NCBI GenBank assembly: GCA_030834895.1 | Contig: JAUQXA010000064.1 | Span: 1-64,000, forward strand | Source of the DNA: Anaerolineales bacterium | GTDB lineage: Bacteria > Chloroflexota > Anaerolineae > Anaerolineales > Villigracilaceae | Reading direction: 5' to 3' | Length of the DNA: 64,000 nt | Shown: positions 8,602 to 17,391 of the stretch, in pieces | How the letters are laid out: the number at the start of each line of letters is the position of its first letter | Numbering within the stretch: position 1 is the first letter of the stretch | The notes under the pieces: generated by a model | What the model was told of the DNA's origin: nothing | Database searches by the model: none | Seen by the model: the letters and a program-made list of their open reading frames with translations, nothing else | Position numbers and translations under genes: made by a program

Positions 8602-10539
8602 TCAGTTGTCCCAGTGACAGATGACCCTGTTTCTGCCCGCGCTCTTGGCCTTGTATAAGGACTGGTCCGCCTGCGAAATCAACTCGTCAAACACCCTTGC
8701 GTGTTTTTCGCCATCTTTTCCTGAAACCCCGATGCTGACTGTAATGTAAATAAAGATATTATTATGGGGAACAGACAAGTCTTGCACCGACTGCCGCAAT
8801 CGCTCCGCAAAGATCCGTGCTTTGTTGCAGTCTGTTTCAGGCAGCAAAATGACGAATTCCTCCCCGCCATAACGGGCGGCAATATCCGACTCGCGTGTCA
8901 TTCCACGCACCAGATGCCCAAGATGCACCAATACCTGATCGCCGACAAGGTGTCCATAGGTATCGTTTACATCCTTGAACAGGTCGATATCAAAGATGAG
9001 CACGGACAGCGGCCTGTCATAGCGGGTGGATTTGACGAACTCCAGGCTGGCGATTTCAAAGAAGTGACGGCGATTGAATAGGCCTGTCAGAAAATCGACA
9101 CTGGCAAGGCGTTTCAATTCATCCTCGGCGTGTTTGCGTTCGGTGATTTCCTCGGATAGTTTCAGGTTGAGTTCGCTCAACTCCCGTGTCCTCTGCTCGA
9201 CGCGGTCCTCAAGCTCGATGCGGGCATTTTCAAGGGTTGTGTTCAGCTCATCCTTCAGGCTTAGCGTCTCTTTTTGCTGAAGAATGAGCATGTTCTGCGC
9301 GTTGAGATTTTCCTGTTTGTAATAGTTGATACGGTCTGCCAGGGCGAGGGATTGAAAGGTGATCAGATAAACGGATCCTAGTTGAATTGCCTGATCGGGA
9401 ATGATTTGAGCCATCGTGAACCAGCCTTCGTAGTGTAAAACCGCGCCGATTCCCACAACCAGATAGAAGGACCATGCAAACATATAATAACGCGCCGGTT
9501 TGTATCCGCGCCGCAGAGCACCCACGCCCAAAAGAAAAGCGAAGAAATGCACAACCAAAACAAAAGGGAGAACCACGATCAGGACCTTTGCGCCAATGAC
9601 GAAAGTGGGCGGGATTAAAAGAATCAGCAAGGCGATTATGGTGTAAAAGATATTATCCAGCCATTTTGCATAAGATGCAGGGCGCAGGAATTCCCATGCA
9701 AAAAGGAGCATGAAAATGGTCGATAGTTCAGCGAACAAGGGGATGACAAAAAAGTTGAGTGATATGACGCCGGGCCAGAGGTAACGGGGAGCGTATCCCT
9801 GAACACTACCAAGATACAGTATGATGAACAATTGGAAGAACACGTAATATATATATGTCCGGTCGTGTATGGAAAAAAGGAGGACTATGTTATAGGCCAA
9901 CATGACCAGCAGCGCGCCAAAGGTCAGCCCAATGACCAGCCGGGACCTCTGGTCGTGCAGGTCAAAGGCGTGAAGGGACCAAATTCGCAAAGGCAGGTCC
10001 AGCGACATATCTTTTACACGCAAGTAGTAGGTCTGTTGTTCGCCAGCGGGAATATCAAGATGGAAGACAAAATTTTCGTGTGACACATCCCGGGTCGAAA
10101 GAGGAAACACGTATCCGGTCTTGATTTCATTAAATCCATCCCCATCAGGCAGGATTGTGTACAGGAATACGCTGTTCATGGAGGGTCTTGCAAGTTCCAA
10201 AAGCCACTGTTTCCCCGATAGAGACTCATTCCTAACAGTCAGGCGAAGCCAGTAGGCTGAATCCTTCAACCCAAAGTTCAGGATGTCTGTATCTCCGCGA
10301 ACAAATTTATCGGCATACTTCCCCGATGAGACCTGCTCGATACCCAGTGTTTGAGACGGATCTTCCAGATATTCGATCTGGTTTCCAAGCAGGTATTCCT
10401 CCTGTCCATCACGCAGTATTAACAAAGGGACACTCGACTGAAAATCCGCCGCTGCGACAAACGCAAAGTCAAAAGCAACAAGGATGAACACGAACACCAC
10501 AATAGTGATGAAAATTCGGGACCGATTCTTTCGCTTCAC
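8602..10539 (-). CDS. 7TMR-DISM diguanylate cyclase (GGDEF)
   Basis: A 645-residue membrane receptor that should make cyclic di-GMP from GTP. Order: N-terminal membrane anchor, an extracellular 7TMR-DISM sensor (about 40-175), seven membrane helices (about 180-395), a coiled coil with RVEQRTRELSELNLKLSEE, then a GGDEF domain. The active site reads YGGEEF (GGEEF about 558-562). An RxxD inhibitory site, RESD, lies five residues upstream, so product feedback is expected. I chose GTG at 10539, with ACGGAG five bases upstream; a TTG 36 bases earlier is possible. No adjacent effector or phosphodiesterase is present. Confidence 0.9.
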   Translation of the reverse strand: MKRKNRSRIFITIVVFVFILVAFDFAFVAAADFQSSVPLLILRDGQEEYLLGNQIEYLEDPSQTLGIEQVSSGKYADKFVRGDTDILNFGLKDSAYWLRLTVRNESLSGKQWLLELARPSMNSVFLYTILPDGDGFNEIKTGYVFPLSTRDVSHENFVFHLDIPAGEQQTYYLRVKDMSLDLPLRIWSLHAFDLHDQRSRLVIGLTFGALLVMLAYNIVLLFSIHDRTYIYYVFFQLFIILYLGSVQGYAPRYLWPGVISLNFFVIPLFAELSTIFMLLFAWEFLRPASYAKWLDNIFYTIIALLILLIPPTFVIGAKVLIVVLPFVLVVHFFAFLLGVGALRRGYKPARYYMFAWSFYLVVGIGAVLHYEGWFTMAQIIPDQAIQLGSVYLITFQSLALADRINYYKQENLNAQNMLILQQKETLSLKDELNTTLENARIELEDRVEQRTRELSELNLKLSEEITERKHAEDELKRLASVDFLTGLFNRRHFFEIASLEFVKSTRYDRPLSVLIFDIDLFKDVNDTYGHLVGDQVLVHLGHLVRGMTRESDIAARYGGEEFVILLPETDCNKARIFAERLRQSVQDLSVPHNNIFIYITVSIGVSGKDGEKHARVFDELISQADQSLYKAKSAGRNRVICHWDN

Positions 10540-10714
10540 GAATGCTCCGTTTGTCGATTTTACCCCGCTTGCCAAAAATAAAATACAGACTCGTTGTCAC
10601 AATCTTGTCACAATATTCGAGGTCATATTACTCTTGGGTGCTTGAATTTGGATAAATTTCGTCGTATTATATGTGACAGTTGAGTATTCAATTTTTATTG
10701 GTAAAGGAGAAAAT

Positions 10715-11614
10715 ATGAAAAAGTTTCTGAAGTGGTTTGGTATCTCAGTTGGTGGTTTATTTGCATTGATTGCAATTGTGTTTTTTGTCATGGCTCTAAA
10801 GGGTAGCGCAAGTTTAAGTCGCAAGTTTGATATTTCTGATGAACAAATCCCAATCCCAACGGATGCAGAGTCGATTGCACGCGGCGAGCATTGGGTCAAG
10901 GCTGAATGTATTGGCTGCCACGGTGACGACCTTTCGGGCGGACCGTTCGTGGAGTTCCCCTTCGGGTATATCGATGCCAAGAATTTGACCCCAGGCAAAG
11001 GCGGTGCGGGGACCGAGTTCATCGACCAGGATTGGGTGCGCGCGATCCGTCATGGAGTCAACCCGGAAGGTCACGGTTTGCTGGTCATGCCCGCGACCGC
11101 TTTTTGGTATTTCAATGATGAAGACCTCGGAGCGATCATTGCTTATTTGAAGTCCCTGCCTCCAGTGGATAAAGAGACGCGAGAACCTAACTTCAACTTG
11201 CTTGGAAAGGCATTGATTGGATTCGGCATGTTGGATAAGGGAGTGCTTATTGCCAAATACATCGATCATGAAACCCGCCCTGTTGCTCCGTCCGCCCTTG
11301 TGAGCATTGATTACGGCAACTATCTTGTCAATGTGAGCGGATGCGTTGACTGTCACGGCCCAACGCTTGCCGGCGGCAAAAGCGCCGACCCAACTGCGAA
11401 AGCCGCGCCAAACCTCACGCCGGGCGGCGAATTGGGCATTTGGAAGGAGGAGGATTTCATCAAGGCCCTGCGTACCGGTGTCACGTCTACAGGTCGCCAG
11501 CTTGACCCGGCCCAGATGCCGTGGGAGCACTACAAGTATTTTTCCGACGATGAGATGAAGGCAATCTTCCTGTATTTGCAATCCCTGCCGAAGTTGGAAA
11601 CAATTGCCCCATAG
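10715..11614 (+). CDS. Membrane-anchored diheme cytochrome c
   Basis: A 299-residue electron carrier. An N-terminal helix (about 9-28) anchors it, with two cytochrome c domains outside. Heme-binding motifs are CIGCH (65-69) and CVDCH (210-214). Probable axial methionines are Met125 in LLVMPAT and Met268 in DPAQMPW. Each domain also has the NLTPG and IRHGV or LRTGV patterns seen in c-type cytochromes of alcohol dehydrogenase or gluconate dehydrogenase complexes. Start ATG at 10715 has GGTAAAGGAGAAAAT upstream. It stands alone, so the electron donor and acceptor cannot be named. Confidence 0.9.
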   Translation: MKKFLKWFGISVGGLFALIAIVFFVMALKGSASLSRKFDISDEQIPIPTDAESIARGEHWVKAECIGCHGDDLSGGPFVEFPFGYIDAKNLTPGKGGAGTEFIDQDWVRAIRHGVNPEGHGLLVMPATAFWYFNDEDLGAIIAYLKSLPPVDKETREPNFNLLGKALIGFGMLDKGVLIAKYIDHETRPVAPSALVSIDYGNYLVNVSGCVDCHGPTLAGGKSADPTAKAAPNLTPGGELGIWKEEDFIKALRTGVTSTGRQLDPAQMPWEHYKYFSDDEMKAIFLYLQSLPKLETIAP

Positions 11615-11632
11615 GAGGATTTGCTCAAAATA

Positions 11633-11684
11633 AACCACGGTCTCGTTGACGCGGTCTCATCAAGACCGATCCGAGACCGTGGTT
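11633..11684. terminator. Nested GGTCTC hairpin terminator
   Basis: The outer arms AACCACGGTCTCG (11633-11645) and CGAGACCGTGGTT (11672-11684) are a perfect 13-bp stem. Inside sits a second stem, GGTCT (11653-11657) with AGACC (11663-11667). It lies between two convergent genes, the cytochrome and a zinc-ribbon protein. It is the most elaborate member of the local hairpin family. Confidence 0.65.
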
Positions 11685-11706
11685 CGTCTTTCCTTTCTCA
11701 TGTCGG

Positions 11707-12093
11707 CTATCCCTTCTCTTCAATCTTCTCAAGGGCGAGTATCATCTTATCCTGCTTTTCACTCATGTGCAGCAGGATTATCAACACTTCGGATAACGCG
11801 AAATACGGCAGACCGGCCAGGATTCCACCGAAGAATGCGCCAGCCATTAGCCATGCGGACTCTTCCTGTGCATAGAGTGAAAGACCATAGATCAACCCCC
11901 CAAGCATGGATAATATGCCGATCAATCGTAAGACCAGGAACAGGATTGGCAGTACCTGATAGGGACGTGTGACAGTGTTGTGCTTCCGTCGCTCAGCTTC
12001 GCGTTTTTCAGCGTAGACCTGTAAATTAAACCCACAGTCACAAGTGAGGATGGAGTCGGGTTGTTCGCGATTGCAGTTTGGACATCTAATCAT
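11707..12093 (-). CDS. Zinc-ribbon membrane protein
   Basis: A 128-residue protein. A four-cysteine knuckle at the N-terminus (Cys4, Cys7, Cys18, Cys20 in RCPNC and CDCG) should bind zinc. A charged helix follows (AEKREAERRKH), then two membrane helices at about 47-68 and 80-103, and a charged C-terminal tail EKQDKMILALEKIEEKG. No enzyme motif is present and the family is not one I can name. ATG at 12093 lacks a clear ribosome site. It is convergent with the cytochrome gene. Confidence 0.6.
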   Translation of the reverse strand: MIRCPNCNREQPDSILTCDCGFNLQVYAEKREAERRKHNTVTRPYQVLPILFLVLRLIGILSMLGGLIYGLSLYAQEESAWLMAGAFFGGILAGLPYFALSEVLIILLHMSEKQDKMILALEKIEEKG

Positions 12094-12210
12094 GAAGATA
12101 CCACTAGAAAAATTTTGCCTCGAAATAAGAGATGAGTTTTATTAAGAGCGGCACATTTTTCCACATTTTATTTGCCTCTGCAAGGGGTACTATCAGGTTA
12201 AGGCAAACAA

Positions 12211-12258
12211 ACATGGTCTCGTTACACGTCCTTATTGTGACTGGTTCGAGACCGTGTT
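12211..12258 (-). terminator. GGTCTC-type hairpin terminator
   Basis: Arms ACATGGTCTCG (12211-12221) and CGAGACCGTGT (12247-12257) pair in 10 of 11 positions. On the minus strand the stem is followed by TTGTTTG, so it can end the DUF302 transcript before the zinc-ribbon gene. It belongs to the same family as the three hairpins upstream. Confidence 0.55.
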
Positions 12259-12281
12259 TTATTCTCAGTGTCAGGAGCAGG

Positions 12282-12671
12282 CTATAGGTTTTCGATCACG
12301 CGTTTCAGCTTTGCCTGGACTTCCTTTGCCACAGGCTTCAACTCGGGATTCTCCACCTTCGACATCGCCACCAGCGGATCGACTGCCGCGACCTCTGTTT
12401 TGCCATTCCCCGTATCCTGAACGATGACGTTACACGGCAGGTAAATGCCGATGTGCGGCTCTGCGGTCAACGCTTTATGCGCGAAGGGCGGATTGCACGC
12501 GCCCAGAATCCGATATGGGCGGAAATCCACATCCAGCTTTTTCTTCAGAGTCGCCTGGACGTCGATCTCGGTCAGCACGCCGAAGCCCTCCTTTTTCAAT
12601 TCCTCGGTGATGCGCGCAATGGCATCCTCAAAAGACAGATCGAGCGTTTTGTTGAAATAGTATTTGGTCAT
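12282..12671 (-). CDS. DUF302 family protein
   Basis: A 129-residue cytosolic protein of the DUF302 family. Supporting patterns are the opening YYFNKTLDLSFEDAIARI, the GFGVLTEIDVQATLKKKL stretch, YRILGACNPPFAHKAL and the central LPCNVIVQDT strand. The family has no established reaction; members occur near sulfur, metal or redox genes. ATG at 12671 is preceded by TTGGAGAT and fits the usual family start, whereas an upstream extension of about 58 codons has no family similarity. It shares its direction with the next gene upstream (DUF3891), 68 bases away, and could be cotranscribed. Confidence 0.8.
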   Translation of the reverse strand: MTKYYFNKTLDLSFEDAIARITEELKKEGFGVLTEIDVQATLKKKLDVDFRPYRILGACNPPFAHKALTAEPHIGIYLPCNVIVQDTGNGKTEVAAVDPLVAMSKVENPELKPVAKEVQAKLKRVIENL

Positions 12672-12739
12672 TTTTATCTCCAATGGGTTGTTGGAGATTA
12701 GATGAGGATGCCTGGTTAATGTTACAGTCAAAGTTGAGA

Positions 12740-13393
12740 TTATTTCCGCAATTCGTAACTCAAAATGCCAGGGTCGAGCCGTTTGGGATAGCCGTCCAAA
12801 TGGTAGGCGACCAGATACCCCTCGTGACGATCCACGGAGAAAGTCCACGGGTTGACCTGAATCACGCCGTCTTCCACATGGTAGCGGACAGTGACCTCGG
12901 CATCTTCGTTATTGCGCGGAAAGATGGACATCTCTCCCGAAGCGGGCACATCGAAACAAAGGCTGTAGGAAAGCACGTCGCACAGGTCGGCGAGGCGGTC
13001 GAACAGAGTTTTGGACAGCCCATGTTTCTGCAACTGTTCGTCAATGGCTTGGGAGAATTCCGCAGTGAGGGTTTGACGTTTCGGTGACGGGTCGTGAGCC
13101 GCGAGACGCCTGAAATGGTATTTGACGATGGTATCCGCCACGATATCGGAGCAGGGCATGAAGAAGCCGCGCCGCGCGATGGGAATCCATTCCTCGTCGG
13201 TCATGCCGCCGATGGGGGAGTTATCCAGGTAGCCGTACCCACGGTCATGCAGACCCATGCCCGCGATCATGGAATTTCTTTCGATGGCCGGAAAATCAAA
13301 GTCCCCGTTGCCCCACAACATTGCCAGCGTCCCAACAAGTTTGAGATGTTCCGACTGCGGCGTGACAATTGCCCTGCGTTTCGATTTGAACAT
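12740..13393 (-). CDS. DUF3891 family protein
   Basis: A 217-residue protein that matches DUF3891: RRAIVTPQSEHLKLVGTLA near the start, then AGMGLHDRGYGYLDN and a histidine/aspartate-rich core resembling metal-binding helical folds. It is probably cytosolic and has no signal peptide. The reaction is unknown. ATG at 13393 has AAAAGGAGGCATGT just upstream. It lies upstream of, and in the same direction as, the DUF302 gene. Family recognition is from pattern memory and moderately sure. Confidence 0.65.
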   Translation of the reverse strand: MFKSKRRAIVTPQSEHLKLVGTLAMLWGNGDFDFPAIERNSMIAGMGLHDRGYGYLDNSPIGGMTDEEWIPIARRGFFMPCSDIVADTIVKYHFRRLAAHDPSPKRQTLTAEFSQAIDEQLQKHGLSKTLFDRLADLCDVLSYSLCFDVPASGEMSIFPRNNEDAEVTVRYHVEDGVIQVNPWTFSVDRHEGYLVAYHLDGYPKRLDPGILSYELRK

Positions 13394-13697
13394 ACATGCC
13401 TCCTTTTGTACTTCGAAGATTTGGCAGGATGATTTTACTCATAAAACAGAGAAATCATGCTTTGGCACGCAGACGTGAGCATATATTTCAAATTGAAAGT
13501 ATTTTGTATTTTGAGTGAGCGGTATCAGAACCACAGAAAGAGGTTTGCTTTGCACTTCAGCCTAATCACTAAGCTTTACAACCTCGAACTCATCTCAAAT
13601 TGACTTTTGCAAGAGGTCTAATAGGTTTGTAATCTGCGTATATCCAGTTTTTACAATTCCACTTCCAGATTTAATGGATATGGCTTTACAGCAAGAC
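13394..13697. other. AT-rich intergenic region, nothing recognised
   Basis: About 300 bases between two minus-strand genes. It is visibly more AT-rich than its surroundings. Short frames on both strands have no start with a ribosome site and no family pattern. The promoter of the DUF3891 gene probably lies at its left end. No hairpin with a T tract was seen. Confidence 0.5.
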
Positions 13698-14759
13698 TTA
13701 TCTCACGTAAATCGGATTGCTGTAAATCCAGCCCCGCAATTTACCAAGATATCTGCGGTACGCCTCCACGCGGTATACACCCGGCTCGGTGGTGATGTAA
13801 GCACAGGAGATTTTGTTTTTCCACGTTTGGATCACTTGCCCATTTTTTAGCAGGCGGATTTCGGCCGGAGATGGCAGCTTTGCCTGCAAGGTGACTCCGT
13901 TCTTCGCGGGGATTTCGTCACCCATGATGGCTGTTTTCTCCAATCCTTGTCCCGTAAAGCGGAATCCGCGAGTGGGAGCAGGCAGGTCGTAGCCAATAAA
14001 ACAGCAACCCTGACTCATCGCTTCGTAGATGAGTTTTTTATCCGCATTCACGTCGCCACCCAAAGGTTCAGACAGTAATACATGGGTATTCACAGCCCGG
14101 AAGTGGAATTCATAGGGATAGATGACCCGACGGATCGGTCCCATGCTCATGTGGAGGGCGTGAGCGTCCGATCCGCCGATTGCCACCACCCGCTGACCCT
14201 GCGACAGCAATTCGTCCCACCTTGCAATCGTGGCGCGAATCGGCTGGTGTGCCACCAGCGCGGGCAAATACGCATAAAATACGGCGTGCAGTTTTGTCGG
14301 CATAAGCGTCTTTAATTCGCTCAATGCGTTCCACAATTCGATGCCCGTATAATTTTGGACCGACCAATCCTCCCACGAAATATCCGTCTCGTTGACGGCG
14401 GGCGCAGCGGGATCGTCTGGATGGGCAAGAAACGATAGTCCGCCCGCTTCGCGCACCTGTTCGATCAATCGCTGGGGATTGTCGGCAAAAGTGGCAAGCT
14501 CGCGTCCCGCGTTAAAGACCAACAGGTGATTCTTCTGTGGGGCGCGCGCCTGGTCATGGATTTCCTCGCCGATCAACATTAAAACCTTTTTGATCTTTTC
14601 CTTGTAATACCCCTCAAGACCCTGAACCAGCACATTATGGTCGGTGACAATGACAACATCCACCCCGGCTCTCAGCGCTGCGGCGGCAATATCCTTGTGC
14701 GTGCCGCTTCCATCGGAGTATCGGGTGTGCATGTGCAGATCGACGATAATCTCGTGCAT
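13698..14759 (-). CDS. PHP-domain phosphoesterase
   Basis: A 353-residue protein with a PHP (polymerase and histidinol phosphatase) metal-dependent hydrolase domain. Motifs: DLHMHTRYSDG (7-17), VTDHN (39-42) as second metal site, FLAHPDD in the middle, and GSDAH late in the domain. The last about 90 residues form a beta-rich C-terminal extension (ITTEPGVYRVEAY). Substrate is unknown; PHP proteins act on phosphomonoesters or nucleic-acid ends. ATG at 14759 is chosen for AAGAGGAAATTC upstream and because the PHP motif begins at residue 7. It is divergent from secG. Confidence 0.85.
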   Translation of the reverse strand: MHEIIVDLHMHTRYSDGSGTHKDIAAAALRAGVDVVIVTDHNVLVQGLEGYYKEKIKKVLMLIGEEIHDQARAPQKNHLLVFNAGRELATFADNPQRLIEQVREAGGLSFLAHPDDPAAPAVNETDISWEDWSVQNYTGIELWNALSELKTLMPTKLHAVFYAYLPALVAHQPIRATIARWDELLSQGQRVVAIGGSDAHALHMSMGPIRRVIYPYEFHFRAVNTHVLLSEPLGGDVNADKKLIYEAMSQGCCFIGYDLPAPTRGFRFTGQGLEKTAIMGDEIPAKNGVTLQAKLPSPAEIRLLKNGQVIQTWKNKISCAYITTEPGVYRVEAYRRYLGKLRGWIYSNPIYVR

Positions 14760-14856
14760 GAATTTCCTCTTAAATTTATTCGCGCCAAACCCTTGTTGAC
14801 GATTCACTTCTCGAACAGGTATAATCTGTCCGCTAATTTCAAGGAGGCACAATCGT

Positions 14857-15081
14857 ATGAAAAATGTTTTGGATATTGCGCTGATTATAACCTCGGTGGG
14901 TTTGATTGCCAGCGTCATCCTGCAAAGCAAGGGCGCAGGGCTGGGCGGTCTTACCGGAGCCGATACCGGCGGTGTTTTCACTGCCCGCCGTGGCATTGAA
15001 CGTGTCCTGTTCTGGGTGACAATCGCGCTGGCTGTGATATTTTTTATTCTCGTCTTCGCCGTCATCCTCGTCGCGCGCTAA
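14857..15081 (+). CDS. secG: Preprotein translocase subunit SecG
   Basis: A 74-residue integral membrane protein of the Sec channel that assists protein export. Two membrane helices (about 4-24 and 50-72) flank the diagnostic loop LQSKGAGLGG followed by GGVFTARRGIE. Length and topology are normal for the family. AAGGAGG lies ten bases upstream of ATG, and TATAAT at 14820-14825 is a likely promoter box. It is followed by a GC-rich hairpin and then a peptide-binding protein gene. Confidence 0.92.
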   Translation: MKNVLDIALIITSVGLIASVILQSKGAGLGGLTGADTGGVFTARRGIERVLFWVTIALAVIFFILVFAVILVAR

Positions 15082-15099
15082 GAGAATCATAAGCCTGTA

Positions 15100-15145
15100 G
15101 AGGGCCGCCGGCTCATTGCCCTGACGCGGGGCGGCGGCGGCTCTT
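15100..15145 (+). terminator. GC-rich hairpin after secG
   Basis: GAGGGCCGCCG (15100-15110) pairs with CGGCGGCTCTT (about 15135-15145), with a 24-base loop. TATTTATTT follows. It sits between secG and the solute-binding protein gene and probably ends the secG transcript. Confidence 0.5.
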
Positions 15146-15165
15146 ATTTATTTCCACCACCAATT

Positions 15166-16854
15166 ATGAAAAAATTACGCTGGCAGATTTTGGTTGTTGC
15201 GGTCACAGTTGTGATCGTCGCTTTGCTCCTGCTCAGCCAACAACCAATCAGCACTCCTTTCCTGCCCGAGGCCGCGCCCGGCGGCATTTACACTGAGGCG
15301 CTGGTTGGGTCGATGGGGCGGCTGAATCCCATGCTGGACTGGAACAACCCCGCAGACCGTGACGTCAACCGCCTGATCTTCAGCGGATTGATCCGTTTCG
15401 ATTCGCGCGGTTTGCCCATGCCAGACCTGGCTGAATCCTGGGGGACTTCACCCGACGGCACGTTGTACAACTTTTCGATCCGTCCCAGCGCGACCTGGCA
15501 CGATGGTCAGCCTGTGACAACCGACGACGTGGTCTTCACCATCGAGTTGATCAAAAGCAATGGCTCGCTTTTCCCGCAGGACATCAAGGATTTATGGTCG
15601 CGGATCGAAATCAAAAAATTCAACGACAAGACTTTCCAATTCAAACTTCCCGAACCCTTTGCGCCGTTTTTGGATTACGCCACCTTTGGCGTTATGCCCA
15701 AGCATATACTTGAATCCATCCCTGCCGACCAGCTGGCGAGCGCTGAATTCAATCTGAAGCCAGTCGGCACGGGACCGTACAAATTTGACTCCCTCATCAC
15801 TGGCGGCGGACAGATTACCGGTGTGTCGCTCAAGGTCAATGAAAACTATTACCTGAGACCGGCATATATCGAGCAGGTGATTTTCCGCTACTACCCCGAT
15901 TCCGCCGCGGCCTTCGACGCTTACAAGCAGGGCGAAGTGCTTGGCATCAGTCAAATCACCAATGACATTTTGGAAGCTGCGCTGGCTGAGCCAACTTTGT
16001 CGGTTTATACCAGCCGCCTGCCACAGATGGGATTGGTCTTCCTGAATCTGAACAATCCCGGCGTGTCATTCCTGCAGAGCGACAAAGTCCGCCATGCCCT
16101 TTTGTTGGGGATCAACCGCAATATCATAGTCTCGCGTATTTTGAAGGGACAAGCCATTATTGCGGATGGACCCATTCTGCCTGGTTCATGGGCGTATTAC
16201 GATGAGATCCAAATATTCGAGTACGATCCCGACGCGGCAGCGGCGCTATTGAAGGAGGAAGGCTATGTGATTCCCGCAGGCGGCGGTGATGTGCGCGCCA
16301 AGGACGGTCAATTCCTGAGTTTCACGCTAACCCATCCCAACGATGAAGTCCACACCAAAATTGCGCAGGCCATCCAATCGGATTGGGCGTTGATCGGCGT
16401 CAAAGTGGATTTGCAAGCCGTGACCTACGATTCGCTGGTCACTGATTTTCTGGGCTCACGCAATTATCAAGCCGCACTCGCCGACTTGAACACCATGCGC
16501 ACGCCCGACCCCGACCCGTATCTCTTCTGGCACCAGTCCGAAGCTACGGGCGGACAGAACTACTCGCAATGGGACAACCGCTCCGCCAGCGAGTACATCG
16601 AGACTGCGCGCATCGAGGCGGACTTTGAGTCACGTCTGCGGTTGTATCGAAATTTTCAGGTGACATTTACCAAGGATATGCCGTCCCTGCCTTTGTATTA
16701 TCCCGTCTATTCCTATGGCGTGGACTCGCAGGTGCAGGGCGTGCAGGTCGCGCCAATGTATGATACCAGTGACCGTCTGGCTCTGATCACAGATTGGTAT
16801 CTCGTCACCCGCCGTGCGCTGGAGCAGACTCCCGTGCCGACGGTAGCGCCGTAA
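15166..16854 (+). CDS. ABC transporter solute-binding protein, oligopeptide type (SBP family 5)
   Basis: A 562-residue exported binding protein for peptides or similar solutes. An N-terminal hydrophobic segment (about 6-23) is a signal anchor without a lipobox. Family 5 patterns are plain: LNPMLDWNNPADRDVNRLIF, LAESW, VTTDDVVFTIE, GTGPYKF and VRHALLLGINR, then the long C-terminal lobe ending with SLPLYYPVYSYG. No permease or ATPase genes flank it, so its transporter partner is elsewhere. Start ATG at 15166 has little ribosome-site character. The alternative role as a sensor-associated binding protein cannot be excluded. Confidence 0.88.
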   Translation: MKKLRWQILVVAVTVVIVALLLLSQQPISTPFLPEAAPGGIYTEALVGSMGRLNPMLDWNNPADRDVNRLIFSGLIRFDSRGLPMPDLAESWGTSPDGTLYNFSIRPSATWHDGQPVTTDDVVFTIELIKSNGSLFPQDIKDLWSRIEIKKFNDKTFQFKLPEPFAPFLDYATFGVMPKHILESIPADQLASAEFNLKPVGTGPYKFDSLITGGGQITGVSLKVNENYYLRPAYIEQVIFRYYPDSAAAFDAYKQGEVLGISQITNDILEAALAEPTLSVYTSRLPQMGLVFLNLNNPGVSFLQSDKVRHALLLGINRNIIVSRILKGQAIIADGPILPGSWAYYDEIQIFEYDPDAAAALLKEEGYVIPAGGGDVRAKDGQFLSFTLTHPNDEVHTKIAQAIQSDWALIGVKVDLQAVTYDSLVTDFLGSRNYQAALADLNTMRTPDPDPYLFWHQSEATGGQNYSQWDNRSASEYIETARIEADFESRLRLYRNFQVTFTKDMPSLPLYYPVYSYGVDSQVQGVQVAPMYDTSDRLALITDWYLVTRRALEQTPVPTVAP

Positions 16855-16862
16855 ACTTGAGA

Positions 16863-16894
16863 CTGTCCCGAAGGTTGTTGAATCTTCGGGACAG
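16863..16894 (+). terminator. Perfect 11-bp hairpin after the solute-binding protein gene
   Basis: CTGTCCCGAAG (16863-16873) and CTTCGGGACAG (16884-16894) pair perfectly around a 10-base loop. The following bases, TGTTGT, are only weakly U-rich. The hairpin ends nine bases before the next ATG, so it could also affect that gene's translation. Confidence 0.5.
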
Positions 16895-16903
16895 TGTTGT
16901 ACT

Positions 16904-17389
16904 ATGACCACCCAAAAGGATCAGCAATATCTCACTGAAGGCATACCGCAGTTGCAGGATTACCTGCTGAGCGAACAATTGTATTATCCGCTCAACATGA
17001 GCCTGCCGCAGTTGACTTTGGGCGGGATTCTCCTCGCGTTGCAGCGGATGGGGACACAAGCGTCCAAATTCGAGGCGCAGGTCGAAGCGGTCCGCTCGAA
17101 GTGGCGATCAGCCTGGGACGCAAAATCCAGCCGCGAGGTGAGGGCGCGAAGCGGGTTGTGGATGAATTTCCTGTCTGAGTATCGGGATGATCCCAAAGCG
17201 GGAGTCCGCCTCTATTCGCAAAACGTCCGCTATCGGGCGATGATGAGCCTGCTGGGTAAAATCGAAGACGATACGGACGTCTTTTTGAAAAGCGTTTTTC
17301 GGGAAGGCAAGTTTGTCTGGGAAGAGGAATGCGCGCCGAGTTTTCCGCGCGAGACCTTTTGGTATTTATACGGAACCTTGAAGGAGTAA
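16904..17389 (+). CDS. Conserved hypothetical cytosolic protein
   Basis: A 161-residue soluble, largely helical protein that I cannot name. It has no signal peptide, membrane helix or metal motif. It contains basic and acidic helices around SKWRSAWDAKSSREVRARSG and ends with FPRETFWYLYGTLKE. Two bases separate its stop from the M20 peptidase start, and the peptidase ribosome site GAAGGAG lies inside its last codons, so the two genes are probably one transcript. A link to peptidase function is inferred only from this coupling. Confidence 0.65.
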   Translation: MTTQKDQQYLTEGIPQLQDYLLSEQLYYPLNMSLPQLTLGGILLALQRMGTQASKFEAQVEAVRSKWRSAWDAKSSREVRARSGLWMNFLSEYRDDPKAGVRLYSQNVRYRAMMSLLGKIEDDTDVFLKSVFREGKFVWEEECAPSFPRETFWYLYGTLKE

Positions 17390-17391
17390 CC

